From positions 1 to 20,420 of the forward strand of contig SSBO01000054.1 of the NCBI GenBank assembly GCA_005281725.1: DNA of 20,420 nt, read 5' to 3'. Made by a program: the position numbers and the translations under genes. Positions within the stretch are counted from its first letter, which is position 1, and each line of letters begins with the position of its first letter. Positions 10,259-19,458 of the stretch are shown here, piece by piece. The notes below the pieces were generated by a model that worked only from the letters and a program-made list of their open reading frames with translations, made no database searches and had not been told where the DNA came from. The DNA is from Wuchereria bancrofti. Lineage: Eukaryota > Nematoda > Chromadorea > Rhabditida > Onchocercidae.

Positions 10259-10378
10259 GCAAACACTACATTGCAAACATTGCAAACACTACCTGCCATT
10301 GCAAACATTACCTGCCATAACAAATTGCAAACATTGCAAATGTTGCAAACACTTGCAAACACTACCTGCCATAACAAA
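10258..10378 (+). repeat. Irregular short tandem repeats based on TTGCAAACA
   Basis: TGCAAA occurs about eight times in 120 bp, spaced mostly by 9 to 26 bases, often in the longer form TTGCAAACACTACCTGCCAT, which appears at least twice with one near copy. The open frames over it on both strands are only by-products of the repeat. Confidence 0.85.
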
Positions 10379-10755
10379 CATGTACTCCCAGATTTGGAAA
10401 AATGAATAAGTCCCACAATTCCTTATTCCACATTACTTTGAGGTAGACACAATATGTATCTATAACTTCCATTAATAAAAACGATACTATGCTCATCACA
10501 TTTTACAAAAAAGCTTTTATCAAAACTGGCACTTACATGAAAATAGAGTGCTGCAATTAGGACATTTCTGCAATACAAGAAAGTAACGAATCAATGATAA
10601 TGTAATGCAAACAGTTACGAGGATTACAAAAGTTTTCTTTTTTTTGTGAGCTTTCATATAATGTCAATAATAGTACAGCATGAAAGTAAATAACTTCTCC
10701 GAATTAGCTTATGTTGAGAAAGTTTTGCGGACACCAACGGCTCGTGGAGCTCAAT
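10379..10755. other. No gene recognised; left flank of the foldback element
   Basis: AT-rich except 10680-10755, where the plus strand reads MKVNNFSELAYVEKVLRTP after an ATG at 10680 and the minus strand is also open. No family match. The frame continues only by running into the terminal repeat, so I do not call a gene. Confidence 0.4.
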
Positions 10756-10777
10756 CTCAAACTTGGGTAATTAAACC
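10756..10777 (-). other. SL1 22-mer at left end of the foldback element
   Basis: The minus strand carries the complete SL1, from GGTTTAATTACCC to AAGTTTGAG, immediately followed outward by ATTGAGCTCC. No donor GT follows, so it does not form an SL RNA exon. Confidence 0.95.
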
Positions 10778-11840
10778 TTTATTTAACATAAAACAAATAA
10801 TAGCGCATTATACATATCGTACGGATGCTACACAGTTTAACAAACACGTAAACTATAGAAAATGCAATAATATAAAAATGGTAAAATAATACAAAATTAT
10901 AAAGTATTAGACACATCCCAAAACCACCCAAAAACATAAAGTAAATGATGGTTATGGGAGGATTGGTTGGTTTATATATAAGATTGATTTAACGAATGGA
11001 AATTAGAGGGAGGAATTTCTAATAGATGAGAAAACAAGATTGTTAACAAAATTAGCTTTAGTGCGTGAGAAAACAGGAAATGATTAACATGTGTGAATCT
11101 CTTAGATTTGAATAAGAATAACAAAAACGCATTGGAATTCGATGGGAATAAATCTAAGAATTATAAATGAGATGATTAATGAGTCATTGATGGAGGGAAT
11201 TTTTATTTTTTCTTAAGGATTTATTCCAACTTTCGCGTCTTTCGCGACAGCTTAAGAAAAAAAAGAGATTAAATAACTTTGGAGAAAAACTGAAAAATCT
11301 GAAGAAAAGGAAAAAATCTAAAAAAATACTTCTGTCGCGAATTATAATTTCGCGAAAAACTTCTAACTGTCACGAAATCTTTAAATTATTATATCCAAAT
11401 TAACAAATTTCTCTTATCCAATTCTTAAATCTAATTTACATTTATAAAATTCTTCTTCTCACGCTGGATGACTCAATTTCCGAATATATTTACATCTGTA
11501 ATTAATTAACGTCCAAACCCTTAAGTCATGCTAATCCATTTCCTGTTTTCTCACGCACTAAAGCTAATTTTGTTAACAATCTTGTTTTCTCATCTATGAG
11601 AAATTCCTCCATCTAATTTCCATTCGTTAAATCAGTCTTATATATAAACCAACCAATCCTCCCATAACCATCGTTTACTTTATGTTTTGGGTGGTTTTGG
11701 GATGCGTCTAATACTTTATAATTTTGTATTATTTTACCATTTTTATATTATTGCATTTTATATAGTTTACGCGTTTGTTAATCTGTGTAGCGTCCGTACG
11801 ATATGTATAATGCGCTATTATTTGTTTTATGTTAAATAAA

Positions 11841-11862
11841 GGTTTAATTACCCAAGTTTGAG
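11841..11862 (+). other. SL1 22-mer at right end of the foldback element
   Basis: Exact plus-strand SL1 preceded by TTAAATAAA and followed by GTTTATTAATC. A GT follows the leader, but I see no downstream Sm-binding site of the AATTTTTGG type within 100 bases, so a functional SL1 RNA gene is not supported. Confidence 0.95.
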
Positions 11863-12664
11863 GTTTATTAATCTTCCTACTGTATTGCAATAATTCGAAT
11901 ATCAACCAACAGACAACCTTTCACGACAACTTCAGTGACCGACTGATGGAACTCATTCATCAGTTAGAAAAAACTAGTGCAGAAAGAAAGATGTCCAAAC
12001 ATGAAAAGTATTTCAATTCTATCTTCGCTTAAAAACAAATTTAGTATTCCATAGTGCGGTGAAAAGACATAATGCTATAAGACAGTGACAATGTCTGCTT
12101 TTATCCGAATAAGGCTACCTAAAGCTACTTAAAACTTATAAAAAATTTAAAAAAAATCAAAATTAATGTAGCCGACTAAACGACGCAGCACGATGACCGA
12201 TGCAACAAGTTTCATCTGGGAGAGAATCAACTGAGGACGACGCTATACGTAATATTTCGCGAATGTGATGCAAAATTAAATCGATAGCAACATTATTATC
12301 AGCACACGTGGAACAATAATATCAGTATACTTCTTGGTCGGTAACCAAAATTCCTCAAATGCTGGTTCCACAAGATTCAAGTACTGATGGAGAACCTAAA
12401 AGTAGAAAAATAATTGAAAATTTTAGGTCTATTTGCATTGCACATTTCCATCGACTTTTATACAAAAAAATTCATTTTTATAACATACTGAATAGTAAAA
12501 AAGCACATGTAAATAAGAATTTTTTCGAGTCATTTACTTGGGATAGCGAGCGTCCCCTCTCCTGGGTATCTCTTTGGACACGTCGGCTAGACGATCACCG
12601 GAGTTAGCATCAACAAACAGTTTCATATCAACAACAAACAGTTTCATAAAAGATTTCGCAATTC
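11863..12664. other. No gene recognised; includes an 82-codon ORF of doubtful value
   Basis: A plus-strand ORF at 12359-12607 (82 codons from ATG) has a GC-richer end at about 12540-12605 (ERPLSWVSLWTRRLDDHRS) but no recognised motif. Just after it, the 17-mer CAACAAACAGTTTCATA occurs twice in direct orientation at about 12611-12649. These could be remains of a mobile element. Confidence 0.4.
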
Positions 12665-12748
12665 TGACAGGCAACCAGATAATAAAAATGCAATTTAACG
12701 ATGTGGATATTTGACCTTAACAAAAAGCCATTTTAAGCGGTATAGCAG
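12665..12748 (+). repeat. Inverted partner of the repeat at 1-84
   Basis: Reverse complement of 1-84 with about two mismatches. Downstream of it, 12749-12905 is GC-richer with an open frame (for example GQLQDDAILTDKRITLCY), which may be more of the same element whose counterpart would lie left of the window. Confidence 0.85.
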
Positions 12749-13143
12749 GGGCAATTTCTCTTTATGGATGTTACAACGATCGACGAATTGGGGGACAGTG
12801 GTCTTAGGACAGCTACAGGACGACGCGATTTTAACTGATAAACGGATAACCCTTTGTTACAAACGACGTAGCTGGAAAGCGAGGAGAAGCAGTCAAGAAT
12901 CTCTTTGTTCATAAATTAACCTCGCTTTACACACATTATATTGTATAAAATACATGACAATTAAATGCATGTAATAGGCTATTGTAACAAGATATCTATG
13001 CTTAAACAAATCTCCTTTCTTCCCAATTTCACATTTTTTGATCTTCAGTCTCAATTAACTCCAACACCAGCTCTTAATCGCAGTTAATCATTTTTTACAA
13101 TTGTACATTTATAGTGTGGCTTCAGCTCTCTGGTAATGTTTAG

Positions 13144-13242
13144 CGTTTTATAACTGTGTAGCATCCGTGCAATATGTATAATGCGCTATTATGATGTTGA
13201 TTTGTTTTATGCTAAATAAAGGTTTAATTACCCAAGTTTGAG
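13144..13242 (+). mobile_element. Truncated arm of the foldback element, ending in exact SL1
   Basis: About 100 bp match the last part of the arm at 11760-11862, including ATATGTATAATGCGCTATTA and the 22-nt SL1 at 13221-13242, with a 9-bp insertion (GATGTTGAT) and several substitutions. Similarity is lost upstream of about 13144. The leader is followed by GTGCGGAAAAC. It lies about 150 bp beyond the last visible exon of the minus-strand UCK gene. Confidence 0.85.
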
Positions 13243-13396
13243 GTGCGGAAAACAATCTACCAGTTCTACTGAGAATACAACGAGAACGACGAGAATAGAC
13301 GTAAGAATAAATTAAAGTAGGAAACAATTAAATAAACAGATATTCGTCCCTTAAAGAAAAAGGAGGGAATATCATATCAACCTTATTTTTTCCTAC

Positions 13397-14461
13397 AATC
13401 AATATTCCCTCAACAATTATAACATCCGCTGATTCAATCACATCAGAATCCTTCGACCTGCAAAAACTTTTAAGAATATTACCTGTAAAAATAAAAACCG
13501 GCCCAAATAATTACTTTGAAAAGCACTGATACTACTGACGAACAAGTCTATCTGTCACAGCAAAATTCTTTCGTAAATATTACGAAAGATTGAAAAAATT
13601 ACCACTTCACTAATATATTATATCAGCTTAAATATTAAACATCTTATTTTACAAAAATTACAGTTAAAATATACAAAATTCACTAAAAAATGTGAAAGCT
13701 TAACCTCGAATTAGTACAAAAGTCATATTTTGGAACAATGACACTTTCATCTTCCTTCATTTTGTGAAGAATCGATATCATAAGCATAAATTCAATGGCA
13801 TCTAAACTCTTGAAAATTAAAAACACCATGTAGTAACAAGGAGATAAAAATTTTATTTTTCGACAATGAAACAGCTACAAATGAAATTTCGTATGTAAAA
13901 TTCCAATGAATTAAGATACGGAACCTGGATGATCGAAATTGAATTTCCCGCGATTTGCCTTTCTGATCTCTTCATCTGATAAGCTGCGATAAAATGAATC
14001 TTGTGATATGGTCACTATGAGCCTTCCTTAGTTTTTCCATTATTCGAGAACATACTGACGACTGAACATTACAAATCACGATCATTTCCAAGTGATATAA
14101 ACATTGGAGAAATGATAAAACAGTCAATAATTATGTGATAATTATCCACTTCCGTTTATTCGCATTTACTGCTTTTGATAAGCGTCATCTTTTGCTTGTT
14201 TTGGCGTGGTTATTATACTTATTTTTCACTAAATCTTGTGATATACTATTGTGGGGCATGAAATTTGTCATATTACGTTTAGAAAAAGATAATAAGTATA
14301 ATGCCACATAATAAAGGCGAGAGATTACAATGGGCATCATTCTTCAGTATATATATATAAAATAAAATAACCTTTCCGGGAACTGTCCCACCAGCGACAC
14401 CAATAATAAATGGAACTTTTATCATAGTAGGAAAATGTTTGAAATCATGTACTATACCCAT
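13397..14461 (-). pseudogene. Uridine-cytidine kinase, 5' four exons, frameshifted and truncated
   Basis: UCK phosphorylates uridine and cytidine in the pyrimidine salvage pathway. Exon 1, 14461-14372: ATG, then VPFIIGVAGGTVPGK (P-loop; the family has GGTASGK). Exon 2, 14061-13925: [18 protein letters not shown], then a frame change at about 14005-14020, then [17 protein letters not shown] and GKFNFDHP. Exon 3, 13801-13705: DAIEFMLMISILHKM, VPKYDFCTNSR. Exon 4, 13457-13397: SKDSDVIESADVIIVEGIL. Acceptors end in CAG or TAG and the phases agree between exons 1/2, 2/3 and 3/4. Order and content follow the family (SQDSFYR, FNFDHPDAFD, YDF, VVLFEGIL). The C-terminal part with the nucleoside lid and dimer region is not found downstream, where a truncated SL1-ended element lies instead. 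The frameshift and Val/Pro in the P-loop suggest a decaying copy; a sequence error alone would not explain the P-loop. Confidence 0.85.
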
Positions 14462-14473
14462 CTTCGGTTTCAC

Positions 14474-15739
14474 ACTTTCTTATAGCTACTGGCATTACTT
14501 TGCACCTGAAGTAACAAAACATGCAATTACAAACAAACACAAATAACACGTTTCTACCATTCGAAAATGATATTAACCATTATCACTTCATATGATCATT
14601 GCAACTTGTTTAAAACCGTGGTCTATGATCTATATTTAGATTAGAGTTTTGGCTTTAATCTTGCAGTATATAGAAGTACTTCAAAAGCAAAAAAATTTCG
14701 AAAAAGTTCTAATACCACCCATTAATTTTATGTGATGGAAAAGAGAATGGGTCCAACCCTATCAACGAAATACTAAAATTACTTCCAATTTAATAATCAA
14801 GCACCACGGACTCATGTTTTGAGAGATCTCAGGAACTATGATTTTTGACTTCCGCACAATATCATGACAGCAGATCATGAAATTTGAAGGATGAAAATTT
14901 CTTTTAAAAAACAGTTTACAATGAAGGAAAAGAAAAAACATGACTCTTATGAATCAATTAATACCACTCTCAAAGTACCAGATCGAAGTCGAGGAAACAG
15001 CATCACTTAGGTCAACGACCAGAGCATGCTTACAGCAAATACCGTCAAGACCGCAACACTTGTCTCTACCTCCGCCTACTACGAAACGCTATATCCCTTG
15101 AGTTTTAAGGTAAATAGTGCCAAAACAAACTTAGATTCTCAATGACATATATTGACATCTACTGACGGGATGTCTCGGACAGTTTGACACAGTTTATTAG
15201 GAAGCTTATTTCCTTACCTTATCTATGATATGTATAACGGCAGCTCAGACGTACCAGTTGATACTTAAGTTGCTGATTATTTACATTGCCGACACGACTA
15301 CATGGAAAGAAGGAAATTTCATTTATGTAATGGGACGAATCAGTGAGAGAAGAAATATTATCTCCTCCAATTATCTACCTAACAAATCTCATCTGCACCG
15401 ATACGTGACATCCGTTCCACTCATATATTAACGTATGATAAAAGCAATAAAAGATCTAATCTAATCCTGCTGTTATTAATTCCCTCCAATTTCAACCCAA
15501 TACTAAGAATTCACTCCAATTTTAACCCAATAATTCAAAATGAAGTCCTTCAGGAAGTACAGATACAGCAACACAACTGATAACTAGAAGGATATAAACC
15601 TCCTGTTGAAATCATCCCTTCCTTCATATCTTTGAAAGTCACAAAGACTTCCACATTCTGAGTGAGAAAATGTTAAAGTATTTAAATGGTTTGTTCAGAA
15701 CACCAAAGAAAGAACAAGGAAAAATTTATTTACGATTCT
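14474..15739. other. No gene recognised between UCK and eL30
   Basis: Contains a (TA)n run just inside UCK intron 1 (about 14348-14362). Minus-strand open stretches with plausible acceptors occur at about 15000-15110 (Cys-rich, DKCCGLDGICCKH) and about 15555-15665 (NVEVFVTFKDMKEG), but neither matches a known family nor has partner exons. Confidence 0.4.
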
Positions 15740-16869
15740 TAAAATAACATTAAGGAAACAAATATAAATTTATGCATTTTCAGATGGCATACTTCGAATT
15801 ATATCTGAGTCTCCAGCATCCGTAATTGATAATGTGCAAACGCGAAACAATTTCCCACATGCCGTGCCCAATTCAATATTGATACCGTTGTAATGATGAA
15901 CACCTGTCTTGGCTAACATCGCGTAATATTCGATTTCACTTTTCCTGAAGTGAACTAAGTTGCTAAGCTCATTTCACTCAGCACATTGTGTACGCTTCTT
16001 GATTATACCACACATATTTGATTTTATCAAAGAATTATCTGGACACTTTATAGCGTTGTAAAATGAAAGTCGAGTCTAAGCAATAGAAGAATGTTCACAG
16101 TGGCGTTTTAAGGAAACCATGAAAACAAAGTATAAATGTAAGCTCATCAAACTAAAATTAAGAATAATGTCAAAAGCCTTGCTCAAAAGATGTGCATTTA
16201 CAACGTTGCTTGCAGCAAAGATCCCAATTTTTACTCAGTTACTCATTACATATTCCATTCAGGATAGGCCAGTGTCACCTAAAGACTGTGAAAACCATGA
16301 CACTTCTAATCACTTGTAAAAGCAATTTTTTTCTCTCTCCATTCCCTATTATGCTGGAACTACTACTACTAAAGTCTCGTTGAGGCGAGTTCAAGTATAT
16401 GTACAACAAACCTGAGAGGTGGAGTATTATCAGCGATAATAACCAATTTGGCCTTACCAGCCCGCAATGTTTTTAGTGTTTGCTTGTATCCTAAACAGTA
16501 TTTTCCACTTTTCATTACCATGGCAAGTCGTGCATTGATATTTTCTGTCGACTTTTTCTGCAACTTTCCAAATAAAAATTAAAGCACACAAAAAAAGTGG
16601 AGGAAGGAAATAAGCATAAATTCTGGTAAGTTGGATGATTAAAACTACTTTACAGTTAAAGTCATCTAAACCATCTCAATGTTTAGCATTGAGATCATAA
16701 CAGATAGTTCTGCAAATGTCCCCCTATCAATGATGATGACTATCAGTATATAACCTCTCCAGCTTTATTATTTCTGTTATTACAGCCTTTTTTTTCAGAA
16801 GAGAACGAATATACTGACTATATGGGTGAAATTAGCATGAAATACTCAAACCTGCTTCTTCAAACCCAT
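15740..16869 (-). CDS. rpl-30: Ribosomal protein eL30 (large subunit), three exons
   Basis: eL30 is a small RNA-binding protein of the 60S subunit. Exon 1, 16869-16852, encodes MGLKKQ and ends at GTTTGAG. Exon 2, 16557-16412, follows GTTGCAG and encodes [48 protein letters not shown]. Exon 3 starts 15944 after [61 protein letters not shown]. Phases 0 and 2 join correctly and nearly all conserved family positions are present. After SMPSE the frame reads [12 protein letters not shown] to a TAA at 15742-15740, unlike the short family ending; one extra A in the A-run at 15778-15780 would give Asn-Ala-stop. Exon 1 is assigned from phase, donor and length and is the least certain part. Confidence 0.92.
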
Positions 16870-16877
16870 TTCCTTCT

Positions 16878-17220
16878 ATGTCTCTGTCGCCTTTCAGTCT
16901 GAAAAATGACTCACTTCTCAACAACGCCAACCATCCCAACAACCCACGACCAAAACCACACCCTAATAACGTCCCGACTCCTGTGGCGACCGGCCATGAA
17001 AAGTCCAAAATGAAACTGTTAAATCCCGTAGCAACGATGCTGTATTAGATGATGTGATGTGATGCGTCTCTTTGTCAAGGGAAGTCATATGTTTTCATGC
17101 AGTGTTAGTCTTGTCTTACATACCCTTGGCCTAAGGGGCTGAAGGATTGGGGCCGCTGAGATGTTTCATCCCATGGATATGCAATATATGTAAGGAGCGA
17201 AAGATGTGCTGTAATGTAAT
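16878..17220 (+). repeat. GC-richer patch, possible remnant of a mobile element
   Basis: Composition changes abruptly here. An ATG at 16878 opens 55 codons (MSLSPFSLKND, then Asn/Pro-rich text, then VATGHEKSKMKL) to a TAG. After it come GATG/TGATG short repeats and a GC-rich segment GGCCTAAGGGGCTGAAGG at about 17130. A coding tail followed by short repeats resembles the 3' end of a degenerate non-LTR retrotransposon, but no reverse-transcriptase motif is present. It also overlaps the promoter side of eL30. Confidence 0.3.
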
Positions 17221-17229
17221 TATTCAGAG

Positions 17230-17405
17230 ATGGATGATTCGGCTGCTAATCGTTTACAAAAGTCGTTGAAAATCGTTTATTTTACAGTAATTTATGAAAT
17301 TTTCAAATATCGAGCGAGGTTCTGAAATTTTGTTTTGTTTTTTGTTTTTTTATTGTTTTCAGTTTGATAAAGCAAGTCTTTCGAATTTATTTTTGGTGAA
17401 AAAAG
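17230..17405 (+). CDS. Candidate first two exons of an unrecognised plus-strand gene
   Basis: An ATG at 17230 opens MDDSAANRLQKSLKI with possible donors at 17275 (GTTTAT) or 17287 (GTAATT). A strong nematode-type acceptor (TTGTTTTCAG) precedes 17363, followed by FDKASLSNLFLVKK and a good donor GTGAGC at 17406. Both donors keep phase 0 with the second exon. The intron would be 76 or 88 bp. It lies head-to-head with eL30. No family recognised and no later exon found. Confidence 0.3.
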
Positions 17406-18937
17406 GTGAGCAATTCCAAGAAAAGTTATTAGTTGATTCAAATTTTCTAAGTATATAACTGAAAGCTACAAGGATGAAGTGATCAATAGACAAATTTTGA
17501 TTCTAAAATGCCGAGAAAGGAGATTTTTTCTTTGTTAAGCTTGATTTCAATACAGATTTCGTTGCAATAGCTTTCTTTTTATGAGAACTAGTGACTATCT
17601 TATTATTCGGATAAATATTATTTGGATCTAGGTAACCAACCAGTGAGCTAGCCAATCATGCTAATCATTTAAATATGATAAGTTAGCCAAGCAGGTTCTA
17701 TCAAGTTAAATGTTATTGTGCATCTTTTCATAAGATACAACAGTTTTTTGGACTGAAGAGATAAGAAGGAAGTGTGTCTTTTATTCAGTTACAACCTTTT
17801 GTGGAATTCATGCATTACATATTAGTCCCACTATCTAGATATTATGAGTGGACATTGACCTCTAATTTGCCTTTGACTGCTTTAATTTAATTTGCCCCAA
17901 TTCGCCCTCCGATCACTTTCAAATTATATATTCAGCAGTTTCGACCCAAATCTGCAATTCAGAATCCCCTCTGAATTTTATTCCAGTTATGCTTTAATCA
18001 TATTGCAGCATTTCATTGTCATTTTATTAAAATATTTACAGATTGTAAAGAAAAGTTATTTAAAAAAACGTTTGCAGCGTTTTTGCGACTAAACGAACTT
18101 AAATTTGCGAAGATTCGGAAATCATTGACATCATTGACAAATAAATTTATTTATTTGTTGTAGTGCTTACAGCTGAGATTGGACGATTGGATACAAAACA
18201 ATTTTCGAAATACTAAAGTCAGCAGAAGTGGAGTGATTCTGAATAGAAGTTTCACTTCTAATTAGAGAAAAAATCAAAATTATTGCTCAGCGAATCATTA
18301 ATCGAACATTTTTCATTGAAAGTTTTGACATTCTTCACTGAAAATATTGACTCGTTTGAGTTCGATTGAAAAAAAGCATCTGTCATCACAACAAGAATTT
18401 TGAATTAAATAATTTCAGGAAATAAGCAGTTAAAAATATTTCACGAATATGAATGTAAAACAGTGATCAGACTTCAGAATACTTTTATTGTTAGATAGGA
18501 AATAAGTGAAGTAGAAGATCATAAGTCATGCTCGGAGATAAATCAACCTTTCATTATTTCATCTCTAGTAATAACCTTTTCTTCTATCTGCTGGTTGTAC
18601 AATGCCATTTAAACATGCATTGCAGAAACTTTACGTCGAAATAAAACTCCAAGTGCAGGAAAACTTTTCCTGTAACAGTTCTCTTGGATTATACCTTATT
18701 TACTGGTTAGCTAAGTAATGCTTCCTTTAAAATTAATTTTCACACCAGAATATATAATGTAACACGAACATTTCTTGCAAAGTTACATGTGGAAAATTAT
18801 TAATTTTGAACAACTAAGAAGGAGAAGACAAAACTTCTTCTTTCCTGTCATATTTTTCATTTATAATTCTCCCTAATGCATGCAGTTTATTTCTTGTCAG
18901 CATTAAATTCATAATTTGCATTTCGAAATTATTGCAG
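17406..18937. other. Mostly AT-rich, no gene recognised
   Basis: A plus-strand open stretch at about 17921-18092 (SFDPNLQFRIPSEF followed by a hydrophobic IILQHFIVILLKY) follows a TATATTCAG acceptor but matches nothing known. Positions 18270-18899 are repeated exactly after the n at 19458. No N-terminal exon with a signal anchor for the GT31 gene could be fixed here. Confidence 0.4.
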
Positions 18938-19457
18938 TTGTCTAATTATCTGGAACGGAATCTCTTTCCACTGCGTTTATTATGTTACACACAGCATGAG
19001 TTGCTTAAGGTGCCGCATGGTGAAAAGGTTGACTTGAGCTCGTGTTTGCGACAATTCTTTCTTTCATCAGAACAGAAATTTAATAAGACAAAAAAATGCT
19101 TATATGAGGAACCATTTCGGATTCTTATATCTCCAAGGATTTCACATCATCTAAACAGAATAAATGTGGTTCGCAGTGCACCGTCGGCATGTGATTATCG
19201 TAATTATATCCGAGAAACGTGGAAATCCGATATGGAGCCAGATATTCCTGTTATTTTTGTTTTTGGTACTGGTGAATACGATCCAAAACAAGAAGCTGCA
19301 GTTTATCAGGACATCATGCAATTCGACTTTGTCGATTCATATTTCAATCTTACATTAAAAATAATTTTAGTATATAGGCATTTATTCAAAAAGTTTCCTC
19401 GTTTAGAAGAAATTATTATGATTAATGACGACGCTATTGCAAACGCCACTGCTATAA
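18270..19457 (+). repeat. Contig-end segment repeated after the n at 19458
   Basis: Matches 19459-20420 at an offset of 1,189. I found no difference over the first ~630 bp but 11 substitutions in the last ~340 bp. The segment ends exactly at the n, as expected for an unmerged contig overlap. The clustered differences point to two haplotypes or paralogues. Confidence 0.9.
18938..19457 (+). CDS. GT31 beta-1,3-glycosyltransferase, catalytic exon (partial)
   Basis: GT31 enzymes are Golgi type II membrane proteins that add galactose or N-acetylglucosamine in beta-1,3 linkage to glycoproteins or glycolipids. The exon starts at 18938 after ATTGCAG (no in-frame ATG nearby; an upstream exon must carry the cytoplasmic tail and membrane anchor). 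Stem sequence LSNYLERNLFPLRLL is followed by the family landmarks: RNYIRETW, IPVIFVFGTG, YQDIMQFDFVDSYFNLTLK, then IIMINDDAIAN at the metal-binding motif. It is cut by the n at 19458. The usual DDD of the metal site reads NDDA, so donor binding may differ. N-glycosylation sequons NKT and NLT are present. Assignment to a particular sugar is not possible from this part. Confidence 0.9.
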
Positions 19458-19458
19458 N

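Larger units (their letters stand above)
10756..11862. mobile_element. 1.1-kb foldback element with ~335-bp inverted arms ending in SL1
   Basis: Left arm 10756-11091 and right arm 11528-11862 are inverted repeats of about 97% identity; I counted about ten substitutions and one indel, and none in the outer ~70 bp. The outermost 22 bp of each arm are exactly SL1, pointing outward. The 436-bp centre (11092-11527) is AT-rich with several TCGCGA-type palindromic motifs and an inner hairpin of CTTAAG-flanked A/T runs at about 11207-11255. No transposase is encoded, so this would be non-autonomous. No convincing target-site duplication is visible (left flank TCAAT, right flank GTTTA). A partial third arm lies at 13144-13242. 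Inverted duplication of an SL-like locus is the alternative to transposition. Confidence 0.85.

Noticed and set aside
10680..10889. 69-codon ORF starting at the flank of the foldback element
   Set aside because: Two thirds of it lies inside the left inverted arm and SL1; the reading is incidental.
11841..11960. Functional SL1 RNA gene
   Set aside because: SL1 is exact and followed by GT, but no Sm-binding site or SL RNA-like intron follows, and no 5S rRNA gene lies nearby.
15000..15110. Cys-rich minus-strand frame DKCCGLDGICCKH
   Set aside because: Open for about 40 codons with no partner exon or family match.
16119..16383. Two overlapping plus-strand ORFs
   Set aside because: They lie within eL30 intron 2 and have no motif.
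18602..18712. ATG-initiated frame MPFKHALQKLYVEIKLQV with a hydrophobic end, as the GT31 first exon
   Set aside because: The available donor at 18715 does not keep frame with the exon at 18938.
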